Below, one piece after another: positions 23,881 to 36,837 of a stretch of DNA of 64,000 bases. The stretch is from the NCBI RefSeq assembly GCF_030272615.1, contig NC_081413.1, positions 102,572,239 to 102,636,238 on the forward strand, given 5' to 3'. The notes under the pieces were generated by a model, which ran no database searches, had not been told where the DNA came from, and worked only from the letters and a program-made list of their open reading frames with translations. Position 1 is the first letter of the stretch, and every line of letters starts with the position of its first letter. This stretch comes from Cryptomeria japonica. Taxonomy: Eukaryota > Streptophyta > Pinopsida > Cupressales > Cupressaceae. The translations under genes and the position numbers were made by a program.

Positions 23881-24585
23881 TGTAAAGTTTATTCAATTTC
23901 AATTGAAGAACAAGTTAAATTACTAATAATGCTATGTGATTATTATTTCTAAATTCAATGTCTAATAATTCTGATTTATGATGTAGGCTAAAGGAGAGAG
24001 ATCATTTATCATTTTCTATGTCTTCTCCAAATGATTCTTATCGGTCTTTATATGTTTAGGAAATTGATCAATAGATGTCTTGACAGGTCATGCCTTTTAG
24101 GCATGACTAATCAAGGCACCTATTGATTGGTGCCTCTTCATGCCTGATATCAGTTATTATTTGGCATTTAGCAATTATCATTAATTATGCAGCCCGATAA
24201 TGAATCGGTGTTTAATAACAAAGCGAAGTTTAATTTATGTTTACCCGATACCATTACATTGCGGGTTTTATAACATAACATTATATGTTATCGGGTTAAT
24301 ACCTTGATAAAATATTAATGTCGATTCATAAAATGAATCACTATTAATATGCTATTGGGTTTATTAGCTCGATAGAATATAGATCAATGCTTATCATATA
24401 TGCACAGTGTTAGCAATTGCTAATAACAATGAAAATATTTATAATTTGACAATCATCTGTTAAAACCTGATTATCATATTCAAATCGAAAAGCATAGGAA
24501 AGAAGAATAAACAATAACAGAATTAAGGAGGTTAATTGCAATGGTTAGAGATGTCTTATCTTGTAGAAGCTATTATGCATTAACA
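23881..24585 (-). repeat. 3' LTR of element F (left copy)
   Basis: Begins TGTAAAGTTTATTC on the plus strand and ends GCATTAACA, so it reads TGTTAATGC...CTTTACA on the coding strand. AAAAGGGAG on the minus strand immediately outside (24586-24594) is the polypurine tract. Confidence 0.9.
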
Positions 24586-25178
24586 CTCCCTTTTAGCTTT
24601 GGAAGATAGATAAAGCTAACTGCATCACATTTCTCTTGTATAACCAGAATAATGTCAGTCTCCAAGAGTTCATATCACCTAACACATGACATGAAGTATC
24701 ATCAAGACATATGATATAGAAAAACCACATTACCCAAGCATGTGATATGGAGTATCACCTAAACATGTGACACAAAAGATTCATCATTTTGTGATGACAA
24801 GATATCACCTGAACATGTGATATCATATTGCCTAAACACACAATACTTAAGGATAAACATATGAGGATGGTTAAATTCTCATCTTATCCAAGTTGTGGTA
24901 TGTGCACTAACATCTTATACAAATGTATTACCACAACATAGTCATGGCACATCCATGACATACCAGAGATCCAACATGATAACTGGTTTGAGAATCATAA
25001 GATCGTCACCTTATGATGTCTGTATACAATTGTTCATTATCTGAGAGATCATCACCTCTTAGATATGAACATAGGGGGTATAACCCAAAATGTCCTAACA
25101 TGACAAGGAAGTTTACACATTAAACATCTTATTGATATGTAAGTATAGATTACAAAGCAAATTACCTTTCTATCATAC
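24586..25178 (-). other. 3' untranslated region of element F with hairpin-forming repeats
   Basis: Between pol and the 3' LTR. Several copies of a TATCACCT(A/G)AACATGTGATA-like motif occur at about 24680-24830. The clearest is GATATCAC, an eight-base loop, then GTGATATC at 24801-24824. No open frame of note. Confidence 0.6.
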
Positions 25179-28100
25179 CTAAACTTTTCTGAAGTGATCA
25201 ACCTTCACTCTGAAAAGAGGTTTGGTTAGAATATCTGTAGTCTGATCTCCTGTACAAACATATTCCAATTGAATCACATTCCTGTCAACCATATCTCACA
25301 AATAGTGATATGGAATCTCAATATGCTTGGACCTATCATGGAACACTGGATTTGCTAAAAGTTTTATGTAGCTCTGATTGTCACAATGTATAATAGTGGG
25401 TTTCATAGGCTCTCCGAACAACCCTACAAGAAATTTCCTAAGCCATACTCCCTCTCGGGAAGCCATAGAAGCTGCAATGTATTCGGCCTCGGTTGAACTT
25501 TGAGCTACAAAAGACTGCTTTCTGCTGATCCAAGATATCATGGCTGAACCTAAACTGAAGCAACACCCTGAAGTGCTTTTCCTATCAATCACACTTCCGA
25601 CCCAATCTGAATCTATAAATCCATGTAGGTCTATATCAACTTTCTCATATTTGAGACCAAAGTTTAGGGTACCTTGTAAGTATCTCATAATGTGTTTTAC
25701 TACAACTAGGTGTATCTCCTTAAGTTCACACATAAACTGACTTAGAGCATTAACTGCATAACAAATATCTAGCCTTGTATTTACCAGGTACATTAGGGAC
25801 CCAATCACTTGTCTGTATTGAGTAGGGTCAGTGGGTTGTGACTCTGCAGCTGTTTCTTTAAGTTTACGTAAATTGGTTTCCATAGGAGAGGTCATGGGCC
25901 TATAGTTTAGCATTCTGAATCTCTTCAAAATGTCCAAGATATACTTTCCTTGGTTTAGTATAATGTTATCAGAATTCTGCCATACTTCCAATCCTAGGAA
26001 GTAATGAAGGAGTCCCAAGTCCTTCATATCAAATCATTTGGATAGATCTTTCTTGCATTGATCTATAAGGTGATAATCTCCCGTGATTAATAAGTCATCA
26101 ACATATAAAATCAATATTAGCATATCACCTTTATTTCTTTTGTAGTAGAGATTAGGATCTGCATCATTATTAGAGAAGCCTAGTTCTGAGAGATAGGTGT
26201 CAATTCTTTCATACCAGGCCCTGGGAGCCTGTTTAAGCCCATAGAGAGCTTTCTTGAGTCTACACACATGAGACTTTGCATCATGAATTTCAAACCCTTC
26301 AGGTTGCTCTAGGTAGACTTCTTCTGAGATCTCACCATTTAGAAATGCTGTCTTAGCATCCATTTGGTGTACCTTCCACCCCTTTGCTGCTGCAATGGCT
26401 AGTACAACTCTTACTAATGTATACCTAGCAACAGGTACAAATGTTTCTTCATAATCTATTCCTTCCCTTTGCAAGAACCCTCTAGCTACAAATTTGGCCT
26501 TGTGTTTTTCAATATTGCCATTTGTAGCATGTTTGATCTTGAAAAGCCATTTAGATGAAACAACACATTTCTTAGTTGGCCTAGGAAAAATCTCCCAAAC
26601 ATCATTCTTCATAATGGACTGATACTCTTCAGACATGGCATCCTTCCATACTTGATGTTCAAGTGCATCTGATACATTGTTTGGTTCGACTTTAGAGAGA
26701 TCATTCATAAGGGCAACATAGCTAGTGAATTTATTTGGCCATTTGCTTTCCCTGAAGGTTCTTGAAGGAGCAAAAAACTTTTGAGCTTCTTCTATAGTCT
26801 TGGTGGCCCATAGTAGTCTTTTCTTGAGGTTTTCTATAGGTGGGTTTTGAGTTTCACGTATAGTTTCCTCAGGATTCTCCCTCTGAAGCTCAAGAGTAGG
26901 ATCTTCTTCTATGTTAGGAGTAGGGATATAGATTTCAGGTTCTATTGTACTTTGGGTTCTTTTGAAGGTTAAGTCTTCTTCAAAGATTACATCCCTACTA
27001 AGTTAAACATTTATTTGACCTTGTATAAATATTCTATAGGCCTTTGATGTTTCACTTTATCCTACAAGTATTCCCCTTTTTCCAGAAGGTTCTAGTTTTA
27101 GTATTTTCTCTTTAGGTACAAGTATATAGACAAGACACCCAAATATCCTAAGGTGGTTGAAATCTGGCTTTATTTTGGTAAAGACTTCCTTAGGAGTTTT
27201 ATCTTCAAGGTGGGAGTGAGGATATCTATTTTGTATATACACAACACTGCTAGTTGCTTCTGCCCATAGATTGATATTTAGATTCTGATGAAGAATCATG
27301 GCTTTGGTAGCTTCTATAATAGTCCTATTTTTCCTCTCAGCTACCCCATTTTTGTGAGGATTATAAGGTATTATTAACTCCCTCTTAATCCCTAAATTTT
27401 TACAAAAATCTTTAAATAATTTTGAAGTGTATTCCTCCCCATTATCAGTTCTTAGGGTTTTAGTTTTATTTCCTGAGTAGTTCTCTATTAGTGATTTAAA
27501 CTCTTTAAACCTATTGAGGATCTCTTCTGATTATTTACATATCAGAAAGTAGATCCAAGTTTTCCTAGAGTAGTCATCAACAAATATTACATAATACAAA
27601 AATCCCCCTAGAGAGGGTACAGACATAGGTCCACATACATAAGAATGAACTAATTCTAATACTTTGTTTGTCTTCCTAGTACTATTTTGGAAGGCACCCT
27701 TGGTATTTTTACCTAGAGCACATCCCTTGCATGCCTCTGAATGATATTGCTTCAACTTAGATAGACTTATGACAAGGTTTCCCATAGATGATAAAGCTCT
27801 ATAATTTAGGTGGCCTAGTCTTCTATGCCACACTTCATTTGCATTTGTGGCTTCATGAATTAAGGCTAGGTTGGGCTTTGTGCATAGCTCATACAAATAG
27901 CCTTGTCTTTGACCAATGACTTTAGCTTTCTTGATGGAAGAATTTCTTGGCCAAGCCAACACCTTGTTTTCCATGAAGGTCACTCTGTATCCATTATCCT
28001 CTAGTGCTGATATGGAGACTAGATTCATTTTGATGCTGGGGACATATAGTACTCCTTCAAGTTGCAATGACATGCTTGTCTTTAGTTTGATGGTGCAGGT

Positions 28101-28352
28101 TCCAATTCCTCTGTCTGGATGTGAGGAATCATCTCCTATGGTCACTTCCTCATCATTCTCCTCTATCATGGAGTCTAGCACTTCTCTAAAACTGATAATG
28201 TGTCTGGATGAACCACTGTCGATCACCCATGAGTTAAATTTGTTTGTTGCATGGCTTGTAAGTGTTGAGTAGAGGACATAGTTCTCGGAGTCATCTCCTC
28301 TTTTGGATTTTCCTGCTTTGGAAATGTGGCTTGTTTGGCTCTCTTCGGACAT
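25179..28352 (-). pseudogene. pol: Element F Copia pol
   Basis: Protease, integrase, reverse transcriptase and RNase H in one frame from about 28352 to TAG at 25181-25179. Protease site WVIDSGSSRHI. Integrase zinc region VWHRRLGHLNY...CKGC, then core residues in FVDDYSRKTWIYF and LRTDNGEEY. Reverse transcriptase shows KARFVARGF-like KAKFVARGFLQREG, MDAKTAFLNGEI and the catalytic ILYVDDLLITG. RNase H shows FIDSDWVGS and SSTEAEYIAAS. Nonsense codons are at 27533-27531, 27059-27057, near 27005, 26036-26034 and 25298-25296. The last replaces an expected Arg in YHYL-R-DMVDR, consistent with CGA to TGA. This copy cannot make an intact polyprotein. Confidence 0.9.
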
Positions 28353-29101
28353 TTTGCAACATAGTTCCTGAATTTGTCACACCTATAACATTGAATATGT
28401 GATAGATCTTTCTTTGAAGTGTTCTTGCCTTGATGACCTTTTCTTTTCCTAAATTGCTTCTTCTTTCTTTTATTATTTGTGTTAGTATTTAGGACTTGAA
28501 GGTCTTCATCTATGTTCTTTTGTTTTATTCCCATCTTGTTCAACTTTGATTCTTCTTGGAGACAATCATCTCTTAACCTTTCAAACTTAGGATATTTGGA
28601 CCTTGCACTGATGCCTTGGAGAAATGTACTCCATCCACTAGGAAACCCATCTAGAGCAATGAGTGTTAACTCTTTACTCTGGATCTCATAATCAAGGGTT
28701 GTAAGTTCATCTCTTAGGGTTGATATCCGTATAAAGTAGGCATTGATTGTCTCCCCTTTATTCATAGTGATATGATTTATCTCCCATTTTAATGCCAAAG
28801 TTCGACTGGCATTTGATATCTCAAATGTGCTTTCAAGTGCTTTGAACATTTTACAGGCCATCTCATGTTTCCTTATGATGGGCATTATGTTGTTTCTCAC
28901 CCCATCAACTATTATTTTAATAGCCTTTTCATTTCCCTCAATCCATTCTTCTTTGTCAGGTTCATTTTCACGTTGTGCATTTTCAATTTGAACAAATGAA
29001 TCAACTTTGTTTTCCCTCAAAATCATCTTGATTCTAAACTTCCAAGTTGAAAAATCATTGCCACCTCCGAGTCTGTCTTCGAATTTGATAGCACTGGCCA
29101 T
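28223..29101 (-). CDS. gag: Element F Copia gag
   Basis: Open frame of 292 codons from ATG at 29101-29099. The N-terminal FEDRLGGGNDFSTWKFRIKM and the following helices match the Copia capsid (UBN2-type) gag. The single zinc knuckle near 28370-28412 reads CYRCDKFRNYVAKC: the expected Gly-His pair is Arg-Asn, so the His ligand is missing. The frame overlaps pol by about 130 bases in a different frame. In Copia these are normally continuous, so an indel between the knuckle and the protease motif is likely. It lies about 80 bases downstream of the primer site. Confidence 0.88.
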   Translation of the reverse strand: MASAIKFEDRLGGGNDFSTWKFRIKMILRENKVDSFVQIENAQRENEPDKEEWIEGNEKAIKIIVDGVRNNIMPIIRKHEMACKMFKALESTFEISNASRTLALKWEINHITMNKGETINAYFIRISTLRDELTTLDYEIQSKELTLIALDGFPSGWSTFLQGISARSKYPKFERLRDDCLQEESKLNKMGIKQKNIDEDLQVLNTNTNNKRKKKQFRKRKGHQGKNTSKKDLSHIQCYRCDKFRNYVAKCPKRAKQATFPKQENPKEEMTPRTMSSTQHLQAMQQTNLTHG

Positions 29102-29178
29102 TTAGAAATGTGATGTGGTATATAACCTTGTTCTTAAATTATTCAAAAATCAAATACCCCCAGGTTCAATAAACTATA

Positions 29179-29190
29179 GCTCTGATACCA
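29179..29190 (-). promoter_or_regulatory. Primer binding site of element F (initiator Met tRNA type)
   Basis: On the minus strand TGGTATCAGAGC directly abuts the right LTR. This sets the leftward orientation. Confidence 0.9.
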
Positions 29191-29893
29191 TGTAAAGTTT
29201 ATTCAATTTCAATTTAAGAACAAGTTATATTACTAATAATGCTATGTGATTATTACTTCTAAATTCAATGTCTAATAATTCTGATTTATGATGCAGGCTG
29301 AAGGAGAGAGATCATTTATCATTTTCTGTCTTCTCCAAATGATTCTTAGCGACCTTTATATGTTTAGGCAATCGATCAATAGATGTCTTGACCGGTCATG
29401 CCTTTTAGGCATGACCGATCAAGACACCTATTGATTGGTGCCTCTTCATGCCCGATATCGGTTATTATTTGGCATTTAGCAATTATCATTAATTATGCAG
29501 CCCGATAATGAATCGGTGTTTGATAACAAAGTGAGGTTTAATTTATGTTTACCCGATACCATTACATTGTGGGTTTTATAACATAACATTATATGTTATC
29601 GGGTTAATACCCTGATAACATATTAATGTCAATTCATAAAATGAATCACCATTAATATGCTATCAGGTTTATTAGCTCGATAGCATATAGATCAATGCTT
29701 ATCATATATGCACAGTGTTAACAATTGCTAATAACAATGACAATATTTATAATTTGGCAATCATCTGTTAAAACCTGGTTATCATATTCAAATAGGAAAG
29801 CATAGAAAAGAAGAATAAACAATAACATAATTAAGAAGGTCAATTGCAAGGGTTAGAGATGTCTTATCTTGTAGAAGATATTATGCATTAACA
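29191..29893 (-). repeat. 5' LTR of element F (right copy)
   Basis: 703 bases, pairing with 23881-24585. Many of the differences from the left copy are C/T or G/A, often at CpG or CpHpG contexts such as CCGG/CAGG and CGGG/TGGG. Confidence 0.9.
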
Positions 29894-29896
29894 CCT

Positions 29897-30862
29897 AGTA
29901 CTAATCTAGGAGAGCTCATAGAAAAGTTGATAGAACTCAATCTCAGTCCTGAAGAAGTTGAATATGAGAGAAGAAATGATATAACAAGAAAAGCTGAAGA
30001 AATAAATCAAATACTATATGAACAAATCTATAGATTGCAGGATGCAAGTGATACAAATTATAATGAATGGGAATGAGATTCCTATCACTCTAAAGAATCA
30101 GCCAAAGAAAATTGCTTTGAAGGAGATGTAGGAGTTGATGTAGTTCACACGTATGCAGGGCAAACATTAGGAACTAGTTCACTTGAATCAGAATCACATT
30201 CGACTAACTTGGACTTAATTCAGGACGATTAGGAACTTTTTATGTGAGGTCATTCTGATGAGAGTACCATTCTAGTCATCAACATACATATTGAAAACTT
30301 TGATACATCCCTCATGACTCTTGATACTTTTGAAACATCTCAACTCAATGACCCCCTACCTCTAATCCACCCTGAACTTATTGATTGGGAAAATGAAGGA
30401 CATACTGCCATTGATACCTTTCCAAATGACCATGCCATATTTGTATATCTTAATGCAGTTGAACCCGCAACAACTCTCACCAGGAATTTCAGTAATGCAT
30501 CTTCCAGTCAAGTGGGTGCCAAATCTCCTAGTCGCAAAAAGATAAATAAAGAAAACAATATCAGGTCTAATGCTGAAAACCATTTATTGGCAACATTAGA
30601 TGACAAAAAAGTAAAAAGAAAGGACGCATCTAACGGTGAAAACCTCCTCGAGTCACCAGAAGATGGGAGAGTTGACACTTTACCTACACACTATCAAGAA
30701 AGGTCATCAATTTTGATCGAACCAACATAGGCAGTTAACATTGGAACAACATAGCAACCAAAGATCCTACATCCAACCACTTCTCTATCAGAAGAAGAAA
30801 TCCAACAATATATAGAATTCTTCAAACGATGACAAATCAATTTCGCCTGGTCATATGCAGAC
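29897..30862 (+). pseudogene. Element B linker upstream of reverse transcriptase
   Basis: Continues the B frame after F with STNLGELIEKLIELNLSPEE and stays in the same frame as the reverse transcriptase. It has nonsense codons at 30074-30076, 30230-30232, 30242-30244, 30728-30730, 30752-30754 and 30830-30832. It corresponds to the linker of element C: ISILIHPELIDW-like HPELIDWENEGH near 30367 matches HPELIDWGQ there. SYADMPGLDPK at about 30850-30880 marks the start of the polymerase. Confidence 0.7.
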
Positions 30863-32660
30863 ATGCCAGGGTTGGATCCAAAGCTTATTATGCATAAGTT
30901 GAATGTCAGTCCTGGAGCTAAACCAGTCAAACAGAAGTTAAGGAAAATGCATCCACATACCGCTCTCCTAGTCAAAGAAGAACTAAAGAAATTATTAGAT
31001 GTAGGATTCATCAAACTTGTAGCATATCCTCAATGGGTATCCAACATCGTTCCTATTTCAAAACTAGATAAAAGCACCAGAATATGTATAGACTTCAAAG
31101 ATCTTAATAACACATGTCTAAAGGATGACTTTCCTTTGCCTAACATTGACATCATTCTAGATTTAGCTGCTGGACACTCCATGTTTTCTCTAATAGATGG
31201 TTTGTTTGGATACAATTAGATTAAAATAGCACCTGAAGATCAATAAAAGATAACTTTTACATGCCCATAGGGTACTTTCTGCTAGAACGTCATGCCTTTT
31301 GGACTAAAGAACGCAGGTGCTACATATCAAAGAGCTATGACAACAATATTCCATGACATGATGCATACATTCATGGAAGACTATGTGGATGACATCTTGG
31401 AAAAATCATACAACAGAGAAGACCATATAGGAATACTAGAAAAGATCTTTGACAGGTTAGAACAATATAAGCTACGACTCAATCCTAAGAAATGTGCCTT
31501 TGGTGTCACTTCAAACAAGCTATTGGGATACATTGTTTTAGCTAGAGGTATCGAAGTAGATCCAACTAAGGTAAACTAAATAATGGAAGTGGAATCTCCC
31601 AAGAATATAAGTCAACTAAGATCACTCCAAGGAAGACTCCAGACAATCAGAAGATTTGCTGCTCAACTAGCAGATAAATGTCAACCATTTACCCATCTAT
31701 TACATTAAAATGTTCAGTTCAAGTGGGATCATCAATGTGAGGACACATTCAACAAGATCAAGGCATATCTCATGCAACCACCTGTTCTAATGTCACCAAT
31801 TCCAGGAAAGCCGTTATTACTCTATGTCTCGACCACTGAAGCATCATTAGGAGTTTCGCTTGCACAACAGGATAATGAAGAAAAAGAATGAGCCATCTAC
31901 TACATCAACAAAACATTAGTGGGATACGAGATCAACTATTCACCAACAGAAAAAGCATGCTTGACAGTAGTTTTTGCTTCTCAAAAATTATGACACTATC
32001 TACTATCTCACTCCATCAAGTTGATAGCTAAAATCGATCCATTAAAATATTTACTCAGCAAGGCAACATTAACAAGATGACTAGCAAAATGGATCATGAT
32101 CCTGAGTGAGTTTGATATTGAATATGTTGACAAAAAAGATATAAAAGGACAAGTCATCGCAGACCAACTAGTTGAGGCACCACTTCAAGATAATCATCCT
32201 TTGCAAATTGAATTTCCTGATGCTGATATCTTAACAGTCACAACAAAAACATGGCAATTATACTTTGATGGTTCATATACACAACATGGATCAGGAGCAG
32301 GTATTCTATTTATCACACCACAAGGTCATACAATCCCAAAAGCATACAAATTAAGCTTTCCATGCACCAACAACACAACCGAATATGAAGCTTTGGTTAT
32401 AGGTATCAAAATGGCTATAGAATGGAATATTACACAACTTCAAGTCTTTGGAGACTCTTAGCTTGTCATCAATCAAATCAATGATGATTATCAAACAAAG
32501 GACAAAAAGTTAATGCCTTAACGGTTGACGATATCGAGAAATACTTTGTAGAAATAACCTTCCAACAGATTCCAAGGAATAACAACAAAGCAGCAGACGC
32601 CATGGCTACACTTGCTTCTCTCCTTCAGACACAAGAAAATCAATAGCATTATGAATTCCT
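30863..32660 (+). pseudogene. Element B reverse transcriptase with two RNase H domains
   Basis: Ty3-type polymerase: ICIDFKDLNNTCLKDDFPLP, VMPFGLKNAGATYQRAM, the catalytic MEDYVDDILEKS near 31372-31407 and RLNPKKCAFGV. A first RNase H lacks the usual catalytic Asp (LLYVSTTEASLGVSLAQ). A second, complete-type RNase H follows: LYFDGSYTQHGSGAG, TEYEALVIG, QVFGDS and NNKAADAMA. One frame runs through to about 32515 but is cut by stops at 31217, 31243, 31268, 31284, 31577, 31706, 31889, 31991, 32078, 32459 and 32519 (approximate). A deletion and frameshift near 32520 remove part of the second RNase H. Confidence 0.85.
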
Positions 32661-33985
32661 GGTAGAAGAGTTGTTTTACCCTGCTCATAATTGTCTTGAT
32701 TCCCAAACTATCTGTCACCTTGTTGGGCATGATTCTTCCTGCTACGGAAAAACTTATACATACTTGAAAGATTATATCCTCCCTCCTGACTTATCAAAAA
32801 ATCAAAAGAGAAACTTTATTCAGCAATCCTCCCATTATACTCTCATCGCGGATACCTTGTTTAAACGACATCTAGACAGTACTCTTTTAAGATGTCTTGA
32901 ACAAGAAGAATCTGAGAAGGCCTTACATGAAGTCCATAACAAGATTTGTGGCATTCATTCAAGTGGTCTTACCCTTTTGAAAAACCTCATATGCTTGGGC
33001 TATTATTGGCCAACTATGGAACGAGACTCTTTTCAGATAGCTAGAACATACAAACAATGTCAGATCCATGGGAATTTGATTCATGCACTAGCACAAGAAC
33101 TTCATGCTTTGAAAACATTTTGGCCTTTCTGTCAATGGGGTATTGATCTAGTAGGAAAAATAAATCCTTCTTCATCTAATGGTCACAAATTCATCCTGGT
33201 AGCTACAAAATATTTCACAAAATGGATTGAAGCAACACCTCTCATAAATATTACAGGAAAACAAATTGCTACATTTATCTTGAACTACATCATCCGTCAC
33301 TACGAAATACCCATGACCATTATCATTGATAATGGGCAATCATTCAAGAAACAAGATGTACAAGAACTATGTGAGAAATTCAAGATCTAACACATATTTT
33401 CCACACCCTACTATCCACGAGGGAATGGGCAAGCAGAAGCATCAAACAAAACTATTTTGAAAATCCTCAAAAAGACAGTGAATGATGTTGAAGAGATTGG
33501 CATATTCAATTAAACCCTGCTCTATGGGCCTACCGTACCAATATCCGCACACCAACAGGTACCACACCTTTCCCTCTTGTTTAAGGATCAGAAGAAATAC
33601 TGCCAATAGAAGTAGAGATACCTTCTCTACGAGTATCATTAAAAAGGTCTCATTCTAGATGAAGAACAACAAGTCTCTAGACTGCAAGAGTTAGAATTGA
33701 TCCATGAAAAAAGACAAAATGCCTTTGATCATTTAAAGGTATATCAACAAAGAATGTGCTAGAGTTATAATCATAGGGTCAAACCATGAGTCTTTCAAGT
33801 AGGGGAACTAGTACTAAAAGAAAATCCACGCAACCAGGTAGATCAAGAAAAGAAAGGAAAGTTCAAACCAAACTGGTTAGGTCCATTTGTGATCACAACA
33901 ATATTTGGGTTAGGAGCATATCAACTATCAACACAGGATGAAGATCATCTTGAAGAACCCATCAATAGCATGCATCTGAAGAAGT
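32661..33985 (+). pseudogene. Element B integrase
   Basis: Open for 239 codons (32671-33390), then broken. The zinc-binding region is HEVHNKICGIHSSG...YKQCQIHG, with one Cys position altered (TYKQCQIH against KKCIPCQQH in element C). Catalytic positions: Asp in WGIDLVGKINPSS, Asp in IIIDNGQSF and Glu in [10 protein letters not shown]. After 33390 a TAA and frameshifts disrupt the core. The C-terminal KGKFKPNWLGPFVITT and INSMHLKK are still readable. In contrast to C, the first catalytic Asp is retained. Confidence 0.85.
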
Positions 33986-35668
33986 AGAAAAATCCAAAAA
34001 CAGTGAAAAAGAAGAAAAAAACCAAAAAAAGTGAAAAAGTAGAAAAATAAAATAAAAAGTGAAAAATCAAGAAAAAAAATAAAAAAATCAAATATGAGAA
34101 AAAGTGCAATAAAAAAAGATGGTGAAAACCTGGCAAACAAGCGCTATCTGTCGGCTAGCTCTTCCATCTATTAGTTCATGCATCTTTCCGCTTGCATTCT
34201 TTTCTGTCAACGCTGTTCATATGCATAATAAAGCCTTTGTACATACACATGCATCCCGGGTGGCTTCTTGCCATGGTTTGGATCATTGGGTATATCATAA
34301 TGAATTTGTTTCTAGGCTTGGGGCAAAATCCTGCACTAAGCTGGGGGCAAAATTTTTGATCATTTTGAGCTTAATCAAATAGGTAGAACAAACAATTAGA
34401 CAACTCTTATCAAGCAAAAACTGAGACATATCCAACATTGAACACGAGATCAAATTATCAAATATCAAACTATCACAAAGTCAGTCTAAACACAAGGACG
34501 ACATCTTTTGGATAACAATTTTAACATGATTGTTCAACTTTTCTATCTTGATTTTTGCTATCATGATTTTTTAGTGACTCCAAGATGTCTTTGACTAGAG
34601 AAACGAGGAAAGAACATGATATTTTTCTTGTCTGCTGTCTATAAATTAATCATTAATATGTGCAAATTCATTTGAGGACATGATCATTAGAGCATCATTG
34701 AAGACATTTCTGATTTGTGTATTGAAATGATTAATACTGTCTATTTTACGCAAGAAACACTCAGGTCATCTTGGTTCAATTATACCTCGATGCTTGTGCT
34801 AACTTGCCATATCAAAATCCAAGAAAGTCATGCTCAGGTCATCATGGTTTGATTATACCATCGATGTTTGCACTCACTTCCCACATTTTAAAAACCTCAA
34901 TGATGACAAAATGCAATAACCTAGTGACTGGTCTGGTCGTAGCTTTGCATTTAGCTTGCATTTCATTCTTGCATGGGATCCCGCATGCTCATTTTATCCA
35001 AGGTTACTATCACAGGAATCATCAAAGTATCATCATAAGTGTATACGCAATCAAAATAATGACTCATCTCTATCCAAATATTATCGACTCAGTGAAAATC
35101 TTATATTTCTCCCTACCAACAGAACCAACATCAGCATATCTAAATCCTCCTGCAACTTGATATCAATAAACTTTCAGTTCTTTATCCAATAAATCTTACC
35201 AATTCTATCAATCGATCACATATCATCTATTTTATCATGTCTTATACAGGATGTATCTTTCCTGAAACCAGATGTTCTGATCATGTCTTATACAAGATAT
35301 ATCATTCTTGAAACTAGACGCTTTGATCATCTTTGTCTTATACAAGAGGTGTCATTATTGAAACTAGACCGAATCTTGATCTTATCAATCTAATCAATCA
35401 AGCTATATCAATAATCAAGAACCACATCACCGTGATCATAGAACTCACATTTTCATCAACCACAGCTGTAGACATCAAATCATTTCTAATCGGGATATCA
35501 ATTTCGCAAGGATCCAAACACTCCAAAGATCAATTATCTCAATTGATCTCCTGAGAGGGCATCATCATATCAGAATTTATCAATCAATAGCTGGGGCATC
35601 CTATCAAACCAATATCATCATCAAAATGAGATTATTCTTTGAATCAATGCATCATCACACCTCGCTTC
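33986..35668 (+). other. 3' region of element B
   Basis: Begins with an A-rich tract (33980-34120) of repeated AAAAAGTGAAAAA-like units, which gives false T-rich open frames on the minus strand. Then follow GAAAACCTGGCAAACAAGCGC-type sequence shared with element C and about 1 kb of non-coding sequence. Three copies of a roughly 50-base repeat (35236-35390) are homologous to the longer array in C. Confidence 0.65.
35236..35390 (+). repeat. Three-copy 50-base repeat before the B polypurine tract
   Basis: Units begin CATGTCTTATACAGGATG (35236), CATGTCTTATACAAGATA (35282) and TTTGTCTTATACAAGAGG (about 35333), each followed by TGAAAC(C/T)AGA. The third has the same CATCTTTGTCTTATAC start and ACTAGAC(C/T)GAATC end as the last unit of the C array, so the arrays are homologous. 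Confidence 0.8.
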
Positions 35669-35682
35669 AAAGAGGGGCAAAA
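35669..35682 (+). promoter_or_regulatory. Polypurine tract of element B
   Basis: AAAGAGGGGCAAAA directly precedes the 3' LTR. It is identical to the tract of element C at 50372-50385. Confidence 0.85.
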
Positions 35683-36837
35683 TGTATACATCTAAAAATG
35701 GTCTGAATATAATTAATTAAATAAGCAATTATTTACTTAATGCCCCTTCTTAATTTAATTGAATCATTAAGCAATTTGATTAAATTTCCCCTTTCATCTA
35801 CTTATTAATAAATCTAAGGATTTATTTAATAGGTTCATTTCAATAGTCCCCTTTGATTAATTAATTCAAATTAATTAATCCTCCCCCCACTTCAATTAAT
35901 TCTTCTAATCTTCTAATTAATTAAAACAAATCAATTTATGAGTTGTTGAGAATTAATTAGTCTTTTCCTATTATTTGAATTTTTAAATTTAAATTACCCA
36001 CATGCCTCCTAACTTCTAAACCACCTAACCTAACCATCCCTCTAACCTAACCCATTCCACCTAACCTTGGGTTTGCTTAACCCTATCCTATCTTGCACAT
36101 CCTAACCTCCTTATCCTAACCTCCTATGGTGTGGATATTTTCTTCTTGAGACACATGGCACTTTGGCCACATGTCTCCTCTCTTGGACACTTGCCCTTTT
36201 ATGAGCAAAGCTCCTTGACACTTGTCACCACAGAGATGATAAGTGTCTCTTCCTCCAACCTCTTCTTCAACCTCCTCCAATTTCACCCTTGATATCTTCA
36301 GACTCAATCTTGACCGTTGATTCTTGCCACCTCACCCCTAGCCTTGGAAATCCCATAAATATCCCCCATTTTGGAGCAATAAGGATCCCATCTCATTTTC
36401 ATCTTATGCATTGTTACTATAGGCATATCCATTCTAGCATATCATTTGAGCATTGTTATTATAGGCAATTGCATCTTAGATTTAGTTTATTTTGATCATT
36501 TTCTAGCATAATTGTTGAATCATGTAGCTTAATCAATAATCATTAGAGCTTAAATAATGCTTATCATTAGTTCAATTAGTCTCTTGGATCAATCTAGCAT
36601 AATCAATCTCATCTTTGCATATCATTATCATTTCAAATCCTCCATATAGGTGTAGTCAAGTCATTGGGATTGCTTATCCAAATATGAGAGCAAATCCATA
36701 CTCACATCTCTTAGGAGGTGATAGATCACTTTGTCATGGTTTTACCTTTATTTTCTTATTATTTTCTAACCATGCTTGTAATGATCTATTGAGTGTTTTG
36801 TGTTGCAGCTGCAGGTATCACAGTTCTCATAGAGCAC

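Larger units (their letters stand above)
23881..29893 (-). mobile_element. Element F: Copia retrotransposon inserted in B
   Basis: LTRs at 23881-24585 and 29191-29893, flanked by CCTAG at 23876-23880 and 29894-29898. Minus-strand order is 5' LTR, primer site, gag, protease, integrase, reverse transcriptase, RNase H: the Copia order. The pol frame carries five nonsense codons and gag is one frame off pol, so it is inactive. I count about 40 LTR differences over 705 bases (about 6%). Confidence 0.92.

Noticed and set aside
33928-34140. Phe/Leu-rich minus-strand frames suggesting a membrane protein
   Set aside because: They are the reverse of A-rich low-complexity repeats downstream of B integrase.
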